Shown: positions 1 through 11,181 of the stretch, piece after piece
How positions within the stretch are numbered: the first letter of the stretch is position 1
Layout of the letters: every line of letters starts with the position of its first letter
Assembly (NCBI RefSeq): GCF_028583425.1
Contig: NC_072793.1
Location: forward strand, 58,037,028-58,101,027
Source: Eublepharis macularius
Lineage: Eukaryota > Chordata > Lepidosauria > Squamata > Eublepharidae
Direction of reading: 5' to 3'
Length of the DNA: 64,000 bases
Notes under the pieces: generated by a model
Database searches by the model: none
What the model was told of the DNA's origin: nothing
What the model saw: only the letters and a program-made list of their open reading frames with translations
Position numbers and translations under genes: made by a program

Positions 1-924
1 CTGCTGGATTAGACCAGTCTCCGCAGTAGGGAGGGGCTTATCTTTTAGTTGAACACTGGCACCTCAAAAGGTTTTGGTCGAGTTTGAGAAGGCTTGTGTG
101 AATGCAGTGAGGATTGTCTTTCCACTGCAGGTCAAAGGGTGTTATTTTCACCTGTGTCAGAGTCTCATTAGGAAAATAACAGTATTGCCTTGAAGACTGA
201 ATATGAAACTAATATGAACATAATAATTACATTGAAATCTCTTGCTGCATTAGCTTTTGTCCCAATCAATGATGTGAGGGCTGTTTTTGATGAGCTTGCT
301 GTCACATTTCCAGATGAAGACAGCTACAATGAGGTGCTCATGTACTTCTTTTTGATATATATTGAGGGTGCAGCAGGCAGAGACCTTCAGTTTCCTATAA
401 GAATGTGGAATCATCATGATGCAGCCCTGGAACGGTTGCCAAAAATGACAAACTGTTGTGAGGGATTTCACAATGCTCTTAATTCCCTATTCCACTTCAG
501 TCATCCTAGTGTGTAGTCTCTGGCCGTTTTCACACGGCCACGCTCCCAGAAGATTGCACAAAACTCACAGCATAAAAGCATCTTCCTAGCGCCATTTCCT
601 GGCACAATCCCGTTTAATGGCCCCTTTTCTGACGTCATTGGGCCAGTAAAGGGGATCATGCCGGGAAATCATGCTAGGAAGATGCTTCATCCTGTGAGTT
701 TGCGCAATCTCCCGGGGTGCGTGTGAAAACGGCCTCTATTTGATGGACTGCAGAAGGACCTGGCTTGCCACAAACAAACACTGGCTAATGCACAGGCAGG
801 TCGCTTAGAGGTGAAAAAGAGGAAAGATGAGGCACTATATGACATGGTTGCCACTTCTGTGCAGCAATATGAGCAGGTGGAAGATAAACTTTATTACACA
901 AGGAGATTGGCTAATTTGCAATGA
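1..924 (+). pseudogene. MULE-type transposase pseudogene, split by a MITE
   Basis: Conceptual translation in shifting frames matches the core of Mutator-like (MULE-domain) transposases. The parts are a stretch around VFP..VKGCYFHLCQSLIRKI near 110-165, then an open frame at 190-516 with FPIRMWN, a degenerate TN..EGFHNALN block and a short C-terminal part ending at the TGA at 922-924 (QKDLACHKQTLANAQAGRLE is readable near 755-815). It is broken by a frameshift near 185-195, a TAG at the expected Trp just before the MITE, and the hairpin insertion at 522-734. Removing the MITE plus one 3-bp duplication restores the frame across the joint. The 5' part lies outside the window. No terminal inverted repeats are visible. 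It is a dead transposon, not a host gene. Confidence 0.75.
522..734. mobile_element. Hairpin MITE (3-bp TSD TCT)
   Basis: The ends are GGCCGTTTTCACACG and its complement, and most of the 213 bp folds back on itself. It is flanked by TCT at 519-521 and 735-737. A 3-bp duplication with GGCC-type ends suggests a PIF/Harbinger-like non-autonomous element. It lies inside the MULE pseudogene and is therefore younger. Confidence 0.8.
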
Positions 925-1164
925 AAAATTATATCTGAGTTGTTATTATTGCTATTATTGTTGTTGTTAAATGATCGTTGTTTTTGTTATTAGGGTTAGG
1001 TAGTCTTTTGTCATGGTCACTGGGTGCACCACAATGTATTTGTTAAAATGCAAGTAAAGGGGAATCGAGATAGGAAATCGACTTATTTTAATGTTGCTGC
1101 ACCCAACAGCATATATTCCAAAAGCTCTGCAATTCAATTTAAAAAGGGTGTATTAATAAAAATA

Positions 1165-1335
1165 TTATTTCTATGTGGGCTTCTTTCTGTGTGGGCTTCT
1201 TTCTGTACAGGCTTTTTTCCATGTGGGCATTTTTCCATGTGGGCTCTTTTCTTGTGAGCATTTATGACCATGGGCTTTTTTCTGTGGACTTTTTTCCTGT
1301 GAGCTTTTTTCCTGTGGGCTTCTTTCCTGGAACCA
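1165..1335. repeat. Degenerate minisatellite, about 16-bp unit
   Basis: About nine to ten imperfect copies of a unit near TGTGGGCTTCTTTCC occur in tandem, with variants such as ATGTGGGCATTTTTCC and CTGTGAGCTTTTTTCC. The open frames seen on both strands here are products of the repeat. Confidence 0.75.
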
Positions 1336-1389
1336 TTCAAAATCTATTCTGTAATCCTATGTCTTACCTCCTCCTCCAACTCCCTAATT

Positions 1390-2030
1390 GACTTATGAGG
1401 ATTGTTGAGCTGAATGGAAGAGTGTCTCCAGAGAAGGAAAGGGAGAGCCTCAGAAAGTCACTGGAATGGGGGAGTACAACTTGATAATGGATGTGACCTG
1501 TTGGAAAGGCTGGGGTAATGGTCAAAAGGTCACATGGGGAATAAACAGAATAGTGAGTGTACTGCTAATACAAAAAAAGATTTGTTTTCTGATATGAATT
1601 GTTGCTATTTAAATGTGCTGATTTGGAAATGGATCGCTTACTCTAGGTGGACAGTGTGAGACCCAGGTTTGATGTATCTGTGTTGGCAGCTTCAGGGCAG
1701 TGGCCAGCAGGACCCCGCCCCCGCTGATTTATTTATCCATTTTTCTTAATTGATACTCCACTTTTCTCCCAGAGACATATTGGAAAGGCAAAAGTCCAAG
1801 CAAAAATGTCGTGCCCCCTCATTGACCACATTCCTCTTTGGCCATGCTGTCAAAAAAGGAAGGGTTGGCTGGTGGTGAGTGATATATTTATGATAATAAA
1901 GTATACTCAGAGAATGAATCTTACTTCAGCTTGTTTTTTAAGCTTCTGCTGTATACTTTTAGTATAACTACTGAAACATTTATTTTTGATCCGGTTTGAA
2001 TCATTTTGGGAGCTTCTCTTAAAGAGAGCT
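1390..2030. other. Unassigned spacer
   Basis: AT-rich sequence with no open frame, splice-site pair or repeat I recognise. Confidence 0.4.
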
Positions 2031-2034
2031 CCTC

Positions 2035-2425
2035 ATAATGAGAACAGCTGCAGGATGCATCTTGGGGCTGGCTCAGGTGAGCCTCGTGCCGGGCTTGGCT
2101 CCTGTGAGGCACTTTTTACCTTCCACAGGGGCTGACGGGGGTGAAACAAGGCAATTGTCGCCTTCTGTAGTGCTCAGGGTTGAACAAGGCAGGGTTAAGT
2201 CTCACTTCCTGCAGGTTTTGGGATGAGGAGTTTCACCTCATGTGAGGCCAGCATGGGTGAGGCGGGGAGTTTCAAGTGGGGCCTTATGTGTCATGTGAGG
2301 TTGGCCAAGCCTAGGAAAGTTTTGCCTCACATTTAGCCAGATCAGGTGAGGCAAGGAGACAAGATTTTGTGCCTCACACAGGGGCCCGCCTGGACAAGGT
2401 GAGGCAAGGAGATATCTTTCATGTT
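2035..2425. repeat. GTGAGGCAAGGAG-rich degenerate repeat block
   Basis: The motif GTGAGGC with its complement GCCTCAC recurs about every 40-60 bp, including two copies of AGGTGAGGCAAGGAGA near 2344 and 2398. I cannot assign it to a family. Confidence 0.4.
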
Positions 2426-2851
2426 AAAAAAAAGGGAGAGAGATGTTTTTCTTGGCTTTCAAAATAGAGCAGAGAACTGGATCTGACAATTTTATTACCA
2501 TGTAATAAACGCTGAAACTTGTTGTGTCACAATGCAAATATACTGTGATTGCATGACATCTAGATATAACAGTCTGTGTTTAGTGAGTGCATATTAAGAG
2601 GAATAAACATTTTGAAATTGTGCTATTTTCAGCATTTTGTGCTGGGGCATTCTTGTATCACATCTCCTCAGAGTGACTTTTTAGTAAGATTTTTTCCCAC
2701 ATGTGTGACTCTATGGAGAGGGAGGGATTAATAATATTTAGGTCTTTGGGAAAAACAAAAAATCTCGCTTGATACTTTTTGTTGTGTATCTATAAACAGG
2801 AAAAAGAAGTCCCTTCCAAAGAAAGTACCTGGGTGTGGGGTGGCTCTCCAA

Positions 2852-3088
2852 GGGACAGGCTGAACAAGTGACAAAAGGCACAGATTGGACACTTGTCAGC
2901 TTCCCTCAAGTTTTGATGGGAAATGTAGGCATCCTGGTCTTGCAGCTTGGCTCTCTGACTGCTGTCCAATGGACTTATCAACTGTCACTTGTCCAACATT
3001 CCGCCAAGCTGCCTACATTTCCCATCAAAACTTGAGGGAAGCTGACAAGTGTCCAATCTGTGCCTTTTGTCACTTGTGGTTCTGCTCT
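2852..3088. mobile_element. Hairpin MITE, GAGCCAAGCTACAAGTGAC-end family (diverged)
   Basis: A long inverted repeat: ACAAGTGACAAAAGGCACAG near 2863 is mirrored by its complement near 3076, and the arm CCCTCAAGTTTTGATGGGAA is mirrored in the other half. The central part matches the element at 39515-39742. The outermost bases are mutated, so the borders and target duplication are uncertain. Confidence 0.7.
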
Positions 3089-3089
3089 G

Positions 3090-4320
3090 AGAGACTACAT
3101 TTCTCACAACATACTTTCCCTATTTTATCACTGGAGGCCAGTTTAAAAAGTTTTTACCTGTAAAGTTTGTCTTTAGTGACCTCAAGGGTGTTAAATTGCT
3201 TTTGTCTTCTCTGTAAAAGGCACACTGCCTCAGGCGTTTGCTTGTCTTTGTTTGCAGCTTTCAGATTCTGCACTACTGGAGGCAGGTTATTCAATGAACC
3301 AGAGGATATTTAGACTCACAGGTGGTGCTGATAAGAATTTAAAGTTTGTGCCTATAATAAATGATGCCTGCTTAAATCTCCCCTCCTGAGCCTGGCAACA
3401 AGTTAGGATCCTTTTACTGCCCACACAACCCTCATGTTTTTCCATATCAGTTTCCTCACTTCATTGGTTATCCCTCCCCCTGGCTTCACTTAAATATGGC
3501 TGTTCTCTTTAAAAAAGCAGTTAGCTTTTAAAATGATCTACACTGCCATCATAAGCAGAGTTACAGCTTTCTAAGGATGGCACCGGTAAACTACATTAAG
3601 GCTGGAAGCCTGTGCACATTTTCTTAGAATAAATCCTATTGAACTCAGAGGGATTTATTCTAAATAAACCTGTTTAGGTGCCATGTCAGTTTTTCAGTCT
3701 TATTAGGTTTAACTTGATATTCCACTATACTGGTAGTCCTACCTCTTGTGACTATATGAGGGTTTCTGTTCAAATACATTTTCTTTTGCTTACTACAGAA
3801 ACTATTTTTCTATCTTTAACTTTTAATGTTTTCTACTCTCAGATGACAAAAATTAAGATGTGTGCTAAGATAACATAGGGTGTAGTAGTTTTCAACTCTC
3901 AGGTATCTTATATACTAATAGCCAAGTGGGCCTGATCTGAGGATACTTAAATACAGAGACTGGAATTATGAACAGACAAGATAGATCTTCTGACATACCT
4001 GAAAAAATGATTTAGAAAAATCTGAAATCTAAAAAACAAACAAAAAAACCCATTGGATTTTTTTTAAAAGACCCAGAATGCCTAAAGGAGCTCCTGTAGC
4101 TTTAACCAGATGCCCTCAGTGGCTGTTGCTAGGCAACCAAGTAGTATATCAGTATTCCAGGCTTGGTTTCTGTCAGTAAAAGGCAGGGGGCTTTTCAGGG
4201 CTCTTTGGGCCTTTGAGGGAGGACTCATTGGGACCAGGCCCAGAAACAACCACCACATGACTTGATACTACATTAATTGCATTACTCCACCAGGCCCAGC
4301 TGCTTGCTACTCAACAGCAG
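3090..4320. other. Unassigned spacer with one short palindromic fragment
   Basis: AT-rich sequence. Near 3610-3670 is a fragment of the short palindromic repeat built on TTATTCTAA/TTAGAATAA. Nothing coding can be supported. Confidence 0.4.
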
Positions 4321-4330
4321 TCACTCCTAA

Positions 4331-4565
4331 AGCCAATGTAGTGTAGTGGTTAGAGTTTCAGAGTACGATCTGGAAGACCCAGGTTCGAATCATCACTCTG
4401 CTTTGTAAGCTCACTGGGTAAATTTGATCCAGTCACACACTCTCAGCCCAACCTACCTCCCAGAGTTGTTGTGAGGATAATATGGAGGCAAGAAGCATGA
4501 TGTAAGCTGCTTTGGGTCCCTGCTGTGGAGAAAGGCAGTATATAAATGAAATACATTAGTAAATA
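4331..4565 (+). repeat. tRNA-derived SINE (squamate type)
   Basis: It shows the A-box region GTAGTGGTTAGAG and the B box GGTTCGAATCA at 4382-4392. These are followed by the squamate SINE body (CAGTCACACACTCTCAGCC, GTTGTTGTGAGGATAA) and a 3' end of the GCTTTGGGTCCCTG...GTATATAAATGAA form. It is a nearly full-length diverged copy. Confidence 0.8.
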
Positions 4566-4569
4566 TAGA

Positions 4570-5060
4570 TGAAGATGGGAGATAGATAAAAGATAATTCG
4601 TTTAATGGGTTTAAAAGTGAAAAGGATATAGGGGAAAGTGAGCATATGAAGGCTGCCAGAAGGAGGGAAAGAGGAAATAGTGTGAGGAAAAGTGAAATAC
4701 CGCCCCCCGCCCCCACAAGTCTGTACACGTTCCCCACCATGCCACTGGGCCTGGCTCAACTTGCACCATGCAACTGGGCCACAGAGGAGAGGCTGCCTGG
4801 GGTAGAAGGGGGAAAGGTGAAAATGGGGACAGACAAAATAAGACAGAAAGGAGAGAAGGAAGCAGGAAAGCGGGGAGAGACTATGGGGGGCAGGGAAGGG
4901 AAAGAGGACATGGTGTGGGACAGGAATATGAGATGCCCCCTGAAAGTCCTTGCTGGTCCCCAGTTGTTGGGTATATTTGCAATTTTTCTTATAAAAAAAC
5001 CAAGGCATTAATACTTTTAAATCCTTTAAACATGCCAAATAGTACAATTTTATATGCTAA
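4570..5060. other. Purine-rich spacer
   Basis: A long A/G-biased run (about 4640-4960, many GGAAAG and AGAGAAGG strings) makes open frames on both strands that look like low-complexity artefacts. No protein family is recognisable. Confidence 0.4.
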
Positions 5061-5074
5061 CTAATTTATATTAG

Positions 5075-5262
5075 GAAGGGATGGATGGCATGGCATAGCC
5101 CAGTCTCTTGAGATCTTGGAAACTAAGCAGAGTCAGTACTTGAATTAGCAGCCCCCCAAAAAGACTACAGAGGAAGGCAATGGCAAACCACTTCTGCTTC
5201 TTACTTGCCCTGAAGGCTCCTTGCTGGGGTCACCATATGTCAATTGCAACTTGATGGCGCGC
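5075..5262 (+). repeat. 5S rRNA-derived SINE
   Basis: GAGATCTTGGAAACTAAGC at about 5109 is the 5S rRNA-like promoter segment. It is followed by GGCAATGGCAAACCACTTCT, GGGGTCACCATATGTCAATT and CAACTTGATGGC, the body and tail of lizard 5S-type SINEs. The microsatellite directly downstream grows from its 3' end. Confidence 0.75.
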
Positions 5263-5281
5263 GCGCACGCACACACACACA

Positions 5282-5334
<53 letters not shown>
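5260..5334. repeat. Compound (CA)n(TC)n microsatellite
   Basis: Alternating GC, then CA, then about 25 TC units follow the 5S-type SINE directly. Confidence 0.95.
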
Positions 5335-5339
<5 letters not shown>

Positions 5340-5340
<1 letters not shown>

Positions 5341-6530
5341 CCTCCCAAATTTCCATCCCCTCCCCCAAATTGGGAACCCCCCTCAAGGCTTCAAAATTTC
5401 TAGAACTTTTACATTTCTATTTCATTTTGGCAAGCCTCACCAGAAGGATACCATGCTTAATGTTACTGAAAGCTGGTTCTGGAGAACCAACAGGGACACA
5501 CTCTCCCATCAGTGAGGACAACCAAGGTTATGTCTGTCCTAAACCTTTGTATAAATCCAGATTGAAAGAGTCTAGATGATCTGTCTCCTCCAAGACTACC
5601 TGAAGCTATGCAGCAATTACCAGGTTAGCATTCCCCCCAAAAAAGTAACATTGGCCACCAGCTGATGTATATTTAAGTCATTGGTGTTCAGGGATACCTT
5701 CTTTAGGAATGGTCTCACTACTGCCTCTTTCAAAGCAGTTTGAACAACACCCTCCCATTTTCTGGTTCCTGTAGTTGAATGGACATGAATTATAGGCATT
5801 TCTCTTTTCTTACTAGCAATTTTACCATGAAAAAATTAAAGTGCACAGGCTTTCCTGGAAGTAATGTTCTATAAGACCCATATAAAAAATAGTGTAAGCA
5901 TTGTTTTTGTTAGTTCAAATTGCTTGAATCTTTTTAAAATTAGCATGGTTTTAAATTTTATTCTGTTGAGGAAAATATCTTTGATTAATCCTTGAGTGTG
6001 TGCAATAAGAGATGTAATGTAATATCCAAAATGCCAGGAGTGAACAAATTGCTATGGAGTAATACTGGTTGGTAGTTTTATTATTGTAATGTAATGCCTC
6101 CCTCTTGTGGTAATTTTAAGCAAGTTGTTGCTTTCAACATTTACATTAACATGTTGCCGCACTGTTTTTTTCCCCACCCCCTTACCAAGGAAAAAAGACA
6201 TAATATAAATGATTTCCATCTGTGTTTTGTTGGGATGTGGAGGTAGCTGGTGACTTTTCTTTATAGAAATCATAACAGAATTTTGGGTATGTGAATTTTA
6301 AGTATGTGATTATAGACACAAGTTTGGATATTGATCGAAAGACCCTGTTCTCTTTGACTACAGAATTAGATTCTTTCAGTTTGTCCATAGCAAATGTTCT
6401 GTTCAGAAGGGTTATTATTTGATATTATTTATTTATTTTCTTACGTTCCCTATTTTGCTTGATTAATATTTTCCCAGGTATTTGTCTGTTTAGACTATAA
6501 ACTTTAATCAATTTCTTTCAGTATACATTC
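5340..6530. other. Unassigned AT-rich spacer
   Basis: No coding exon or clear repeat is visible. Confidence 0.4.
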
Positions 6531-6534
6531 ACAT

Positions 6535-6662
6535 TGTCAGCTTAACCTACCTCACAGGGTTGTTGTGAGGAAAAATAGAGGAGAGGAGAATACTGGAAAC
6601 CACTTTGGGTCTCCACTGGGGAGAAAGGCAGGGTGTAAATAAAGTAAAATAAAAGAATAATA
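6535..6662 (+). repeat. tRNA-derived SINE, 3' half
   Basis: It contains CTTAACCTACCTCACAGGG, GTTGTTGTGAGG, GGGTCTCCACTGGGGAGAAA and a TGTAAATAAAG tail. The promoter half is missing. Confidence 0.75.
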
Positions 6663-6752
6663 AAAAAGAGTCTTGTAAAGGATGAATTAATATATGAAGC
6701 ATAAAGCATTGATCAAATTAACAAATTCTCCTTTCATCTGCCTTTTGTACAG

Positions 6753-6846
6753 ATGTCTAAGACTGATGATGATGAGCAGCAGTTTACCATTGACACTGCA
6801 ATTAAAAATATAGAGAAAATGACTTCTGAACTGAAGAAACTCATTG
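6753..6846 (+). CDS. C5orf58: C5orf58-like, first coding exon
   Basis: 31 codons plus one base, from ATG directly after the acceptor AG (6751-6752) to the donor GT at 6847-6848. The residues IDTAIKNIEKMTSELKKLI form a likely amphipathic helix. Confidence 0.75.
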
Positions 6847-9051
6847 GTAATGCCACTATTGTCAGAATGAAACTATAGTTTTGTTACCACCTATAGAGCC
6901 TAGGAAGGATATATGTATTAGTGTGTGTATAGCAGGGCTTTTTTTCAGCTGGAACGCGGCGGAACGGAGTTCCGGAATCTCTTGAAAATGGTCACATGGC
7001 TGGTGGCCCCGCCCCCTGATCTCCAGACAGAGGGGAGTTTAAATTGCCCTCTGCGCTGCAGCGCAGAGAGCAATCTAAACTCCCCTCTGTCTGGAGATCA
7101 GGGGGTGGGGCCACCAGCCATGTGACCATTTTCTCCAAGGTCAACTCACTGAGTTCCACCACCTCTTTTCCCAGAAAAAAGCCCTGGTGTATAGTTACAA
7201 TTATTTCCTTTTTCTCAGTGGCATAATGGTCACAACAGGAAAGAGCCAGTGTAGTAGGATTGGAGACTCAAATTTGAATCCCCACTCTGCCATGGAAGCT
7301 TGCTGGGTTACCTTAGGCCAGTCACATGCTCCTAGCCTAACCCACGGGGTTGTTGTAAGAATAAAAAAGGAGGAGAGGAGAATGATTTAAGCTGCTTTGG
7401 GTCCCTGTTGGGGAAAAAAGCAGCCTATAAATGAAGTAAAATAAAAATAAACAGGGATGGAGGATGTTTAATTGTTCCGGAAGGTCGTGATACTCAAACT
7501 CAATCCAGATAAGACTGAGTTGCTGTTTGTCAGTGGTAACATCAGTCAAGGAACTGAGATTCAGTTTCTTCTGGATTCAGAGCTACATGCACTCTTAAGA
7601 AATAGGTTCAGTTTCCAACCTTGGATGCACAAATTTCATCATCATGTAGTGCCTTCAGCCAGCTTTAACAGGTTTGTCAACTGTAGCCTTTCCTTGAAAC
7701 TCTGGCCACAGTTTTTATGCTCTGATCACTTCTAGGTTAGATGACTGCAATACAATATAAGTGGGACCATGTTTGAAAACAGTTCAGAAACTGCAGGTCA
7801 AAATGCATTAGCAAGATATCAAGTGGATAATTGTTACAGGCAATCCATATTGCTGATGCTCAAAGAACTTCACTGGCTGTTTGAGTGATCCCAGGCTTAA
7901 TTCAGAGTTCTGGTTCTCTCACTTTATAAATCCTAAGTGAACTGGAAGTAGGGTCCTTAAAGGACTGCCTTTATGACTAGAGATGGGCACGAACAGCAAT
8001 TTGAACAAAAAAAAGCCACGGACAGCCCAATCTGCTGCTCACGAACAAGCTGCTTGTGAGGCCCCATTCTAAATGAACAGGTGGTCGCTGCAAGCCTCCT
8101 TCATTGCTGTTCGTCAAGCCAGACAGTCTCGCACCTTCAATCAATTCCCTTGGCATCTTAGGCAGGGATTGTCTGAACTCTGTCTGAACTCCTGCTGTTG
8201 CCCTGGAAACCCCAATCTAAGCCCAATTTATCTTGTTAGGCAGGTCTTCCTTTCAAGTGTGAAGCTCCAAAATTGTTACAAGGGAGCAAACAGCAGGGGG
8301 GAGGGGGGCTCCCAGCTCTGTTTTTGCAGACAGTGGAGAGGGAGAGACAGCTGCTGTTGGCATTTTGATAGAGTGCATTGGAGCTTGAATTTTCTTTGTG
8401 TGTGGTGGGAGAGGGATCTACCTTTTCAGGTTCCAGAGCTGCTGCCAAGCTCTGGGCCAAGCTATTATTTATTATTGGTACTGCTGCCTGCTCAGGTCAG
8501 GTTTCTGGGAGTGGTGTGGTAGGGATCTTGACCAAACTTGTATGATGGCTGGAGGAGAGCCTGCTGGCCCCCACGAACATCCAACATGAACATGTTCATG
8601 AACAGATCATGCTAGTTCCTTTTCGTGGATGGCAATGAACAACAAACATGATGTTCGGTTTTTTCCCTGTTCGTGCCCATCTCTATTTTTGACACAGAAC
8701 ACAATCCTATGCAGGTCTACTCTGAAGTAAATTCCATGTTTTTCAAGGGGCTTACTCTTAGGAGAGTGTCCTTAGGATTGCACCCATTCTTACTTACTTT
8801 GTACAGCTGTCAAAGCTATTAATGGGATCATGTATGTGAAGTATTATAAACACTCTGAAATACTTTATAAATACTATTATTTTACAGTAAAATCTCAACT
8901 GCTGCTGTGCGATGTTACTCTGAATCTCAGTCATCCAGTGCAGGCAGCTGTTTCAGGAGAACCTGAGGAAAAGAACAGGGACTCTGAAGAATTAACCATC
9001 AAACCTGCGAGCTCTGTTCATTATCATTCTTCATTAGCATCAGATAAATAG
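6753..9051 (+). CDS. C5orf58: C5orf58-like small protein (two coding exons)
   Basis: Coding exons 6753-6846 and 8888-9051 join in phase (ATT G|TA AAA) into an 85-residue protein starting MSKTDDDEQQ and ending SSLASDK. The ATG follows a splice acceptor (TTTGTACAG) directly, so a 5' UTR exon must lie upstream. Segments IKNIEKMTSELKK and KSQLLLCDVTLNLSHPV agree with my memory of human C5orf58 (IKNI...LELKK and SQLLLCDL..HFNHPV), a protein of unknown function. There is no signal peptide, membrane segment or known domain; the first exon is acidic and then helix-prone. The convergent LCP2 gene downstream matches the human arrangement and supports orthology. A possible poly(A) signal AATAAA is at 9751-9756. 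The intron holds two DNA transposons and SINE/LINE debris. Confidence 0.72.
6933..7186. mobile_element. hAT-type MITE with 8-bp TSD
   Basis: The ends are CAGGGCTTTTTTT and AAAAAAGCCCTG, flanked by perfect GTGTATAG duplications (6925-6932 and 7187-7194). The interior is a long inverted repeat around CCCCTGATCTCCAGACAGAG. A CAGGG terminus with an 8-bp duplication defines hAT. It lies in the intron of the C5orf58-like gene. Confidence 0.9.
7238..7450 (+). repeat. tRNA-derived SINE
   Basis: AGAGCCAGTGTAGTAGGAT and a degenerate B box (TTTGAATCCCC) precede GCTTTGGGTCCCTG and the tail CTATAAATGAAGTAAAATAA. Part of the A-box region is deleted. Confidence 0.75.
7465..7890 (+). pseudogene. CR1/L2-type LINE fragment (RT C-terminus)
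   Basis: LKLNPDKTELLFVSG is the conserved segment downstream of the YxDD box in CR1/L2 reverse transcriptases. Decayed ...SRLDDCN-like, ...KLQVKMH... and LKELHWL-type segments follow over the next 300 bp with stops and frameshifts. It is 5' truncated and dead. Confidence 0.7.
7979..8684. mobile_element. DNA transposon remnant, AGAGATGGGCACGAAC ends
   Basis: The ends AGAGATGGGCACGAACAG and CTGTTCGTGCCCATCTCT are exact complements. The ~700-bp interior has scattered CACGAAC and GTTCATG motifs and no transposase frame; the 149-residue open frame at 8073-8522 matches no family. I see no clear target duplication. The termini suggest a non-autonomous hAT-like element. Confidence 0.65.
8698..8788. 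repeat. Short palindromic repeat (GCAATCCTAAG family)
   Basis: CACAATCCTATGCAGGTCTA at one end and TCCTTAGGATTGCACCCA at the other are the two arms of the ~85-bp fold-back repeat also found at 16431, 16741 and 39481. Confidence 0.65.
8888..9051 (+). CDS. C5orf58: C5orf58-like, last coding exon
   Basis: The acceptor TTTTACAG ends at 8887. The exon adds two bases to the split codon, then KSQLLLCDVT..., and stops at TAG 9049-9051. The C-terminus is rich in Ser, Glu and His with no recognised motif. Confidence 0.75.
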
Positions 9052-11058
9052 AAAATTATTTTTCTGCTCTGTTTCGAATGTTGTGATTGTAAAGCATCTA
9101 CGTTTAAAATTGTAAAAGAAACCTTTCCATGTCTAACTTTTTGGTATATTCTGATTATAGTGCTGAATTGATTTGAAAAAATATCTCAAATTTCAGTCAG
9201 TTCTGTAAAGTATATCTTCAGGTGAACTTGCGAGTGACATACTTGAATTGTGGTCAGATCACTAAATATGGAGTATACTTTTATGCAAAGCTGAATAAGT
9301 AAGTGTTATTTTCATGTTCTCTTCCAAATGTTCATATGCAAGTAGTATGGCGTATGAGTATAGTTTGGAAGTAACGAGGGCTAAAGAAACCCCATTCCAC
9401 ATCACCTAAATCTTAATTTTCTTGTAAAAGAAAGAAATTTACTCTGAGGAAAGCAGCAGAGTATTCTATTGACAGCCACTTTTCCGTCTATAGTATCTAC
9501 TGTCCTGGAAGAAGGGGATTGTATTCAGACTATTTTATAGACAGAAAATGTATGTTTATTGTTTTTAATATCTCACTTTATTTATTTGATTAGAACTGTA
9601 CTGAATATAGTGTTAGAGTATTATAGAATTAGTTCAGTTAATTTATCCAATCCAAATTTATCGTTTAAGTTATTGTATCAAGGAATACAAAATAGTGTGA
9701 CTTGACAGTTTATCTTCTGTATATTTAATTCCAGAAAGCAATATAGATGAAATAAAACCTGTTTGTATAAACTGAAGTGTGGTAAAACAAATTAATTCCA
9801 AACCTGTCTAATGAACACTACATTTTCTCGAAGTCTCGGAATAGTTTATTGGATGTAGTTAAAAAAATAACTTTTTTACTTTTCACTGAGGCATGAAAAA
9901 TCAAAGAAAAATACCTTGTAATTGAATCCATAATTTAAAACATTGTGTTCCTGCTTAATAACTTGGCAGATATCTTACTTTCCTGCAATACATTTTTCAA
10001 CACATGTACAAATAGTTGAGTTTTGTAAGCTATAGTATGTGCTATCTATCTACTAATGGTTGACTTTCTAGGAGTTACCGCTGCATTCTGTTGCTCTGTA
10101 TTAATAATCTAAAAAGTGAACTCTATATTAATTTGGCCAGTAGACTGCAAACATATCCTAACAACAAGAGATACAGTTCAGTCAAAGTTAATATTCACTA
10201 CTATTATATTCAATAGGACTCAACTTAAAGTTCCATTCTAGTCTGAATTCTGACCACTGAGGAAATTTAAGTGAAAAAAATGCTGATAATGAGTTTGGTG
10301 AACTGTTTAAAGCTAGTAGTAAACATGTGGATACTTGTCCAGGCAGGAGATTGGAAGAATTTGAATTATTGGAGCAAGATATAACTTATAACCTTATTAT
10401 CTAACGACAATAAGACTATTCATGGTGATTGTCATTTGTAATATATTTTGTGGTGACAGGCCTAGCCTTGGTGCCAGAAGAATTATCTGAAAATATCCAT
10501 ATTGTTAAATGTTGTTTGTCTAAAGGAAAAGCACATGGAAAAAAGGCTTGCATTGAAAAAGGGCTATAAAGCAGGTACATTTATTGATTCTTATTGCATC
10601 TGTCAATGCAAGATCTGCAAATTACTCTCATTATCATACATAAAATATAGCAAGCAGATGTTCCCACAAAGACTAAACATTAGCATGTGTACTTTTAACA
10701 AAGTCAGAATTAATAATTGAACTGTACTCTGCTAAATTTATTTATTACTGTAAACTTGATTTGGACAATAATTTTACAATACTCTTTCTTGCACTTGACC
10801 TAAACATACTTAATATAGATTTCAGAAAACTGTTGTCACACGCATGAAACAGTTTTGCAAAGTGTTTGCTTAATGTGAAACAATATCTGATGATAAAAGG
10901 AGTAAACTTTGAAAACTGAGGTAATTAAGTTTGTTACATAAAATGAGAGATAATTATATTTTATTTTAGTTCATCATATAAACAATTAATTACTCTGCTA
11001 ACTTCTTTGTGAGACAAGTAAGGTGGCTTCTGAACTGGTTCTCTGTAAAAATTTTCTT
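9052..11058. other. Convergent intergenic region
   Basis: AT-rich 3' flanks of two convergent genes. Candidate poly(A) signals are AATAAA at 9751-9756 (+ strand, C5orf58-like) and overlapping AATAAA on the - strand at 10737-10746 (LCP2). No repeats are obvious, so this is the least disturbed stretch of the window. Confidence 0.6.
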
Positions 11059-11181
11059 CTAAAGAGTTCCAGCGGCATATGTTAATGTGCATTGCTTTCT
11101 TGAACCTCGGTCCTTTCCGTCTATAAGTCGAAGAGGTGCTTTTCTGAAGTAATCAATGATATCACCCACTGAAGTAAAATC
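11059..11181 (-). CDS. LCP2: LCP2 last coding exon
   Basis: It reads DFTSVGDIIDYFRKAPLRLI, then DGKDRGSRKQCTLTYAAGTL and a TAG at 11059-11061. This is the C-terminal part of the SH2 domain and the conserved C-terminus. Confidence 0.97.
   Translation of the reverse strand, partial: DFTSVGDIIDYFRKAPLRLIDGKDRGSRKQCTLTYAAGTL

Noticed and set aside
4331-4400. tRNA gene
   Set aside because: A and B boxes are present but the cloverleaf is not; the sequence continues into a SINE body.
4556-5047. 163-residue minus-strand open frame
   Set aside because: Complement of a purine-rich tract; low complexity Ser/Pro/Leu with no domain.
5244-5579. 111-residue open frame with Leu-Ser repeats
   Set aside because: Translated (CT)n microsatellite.
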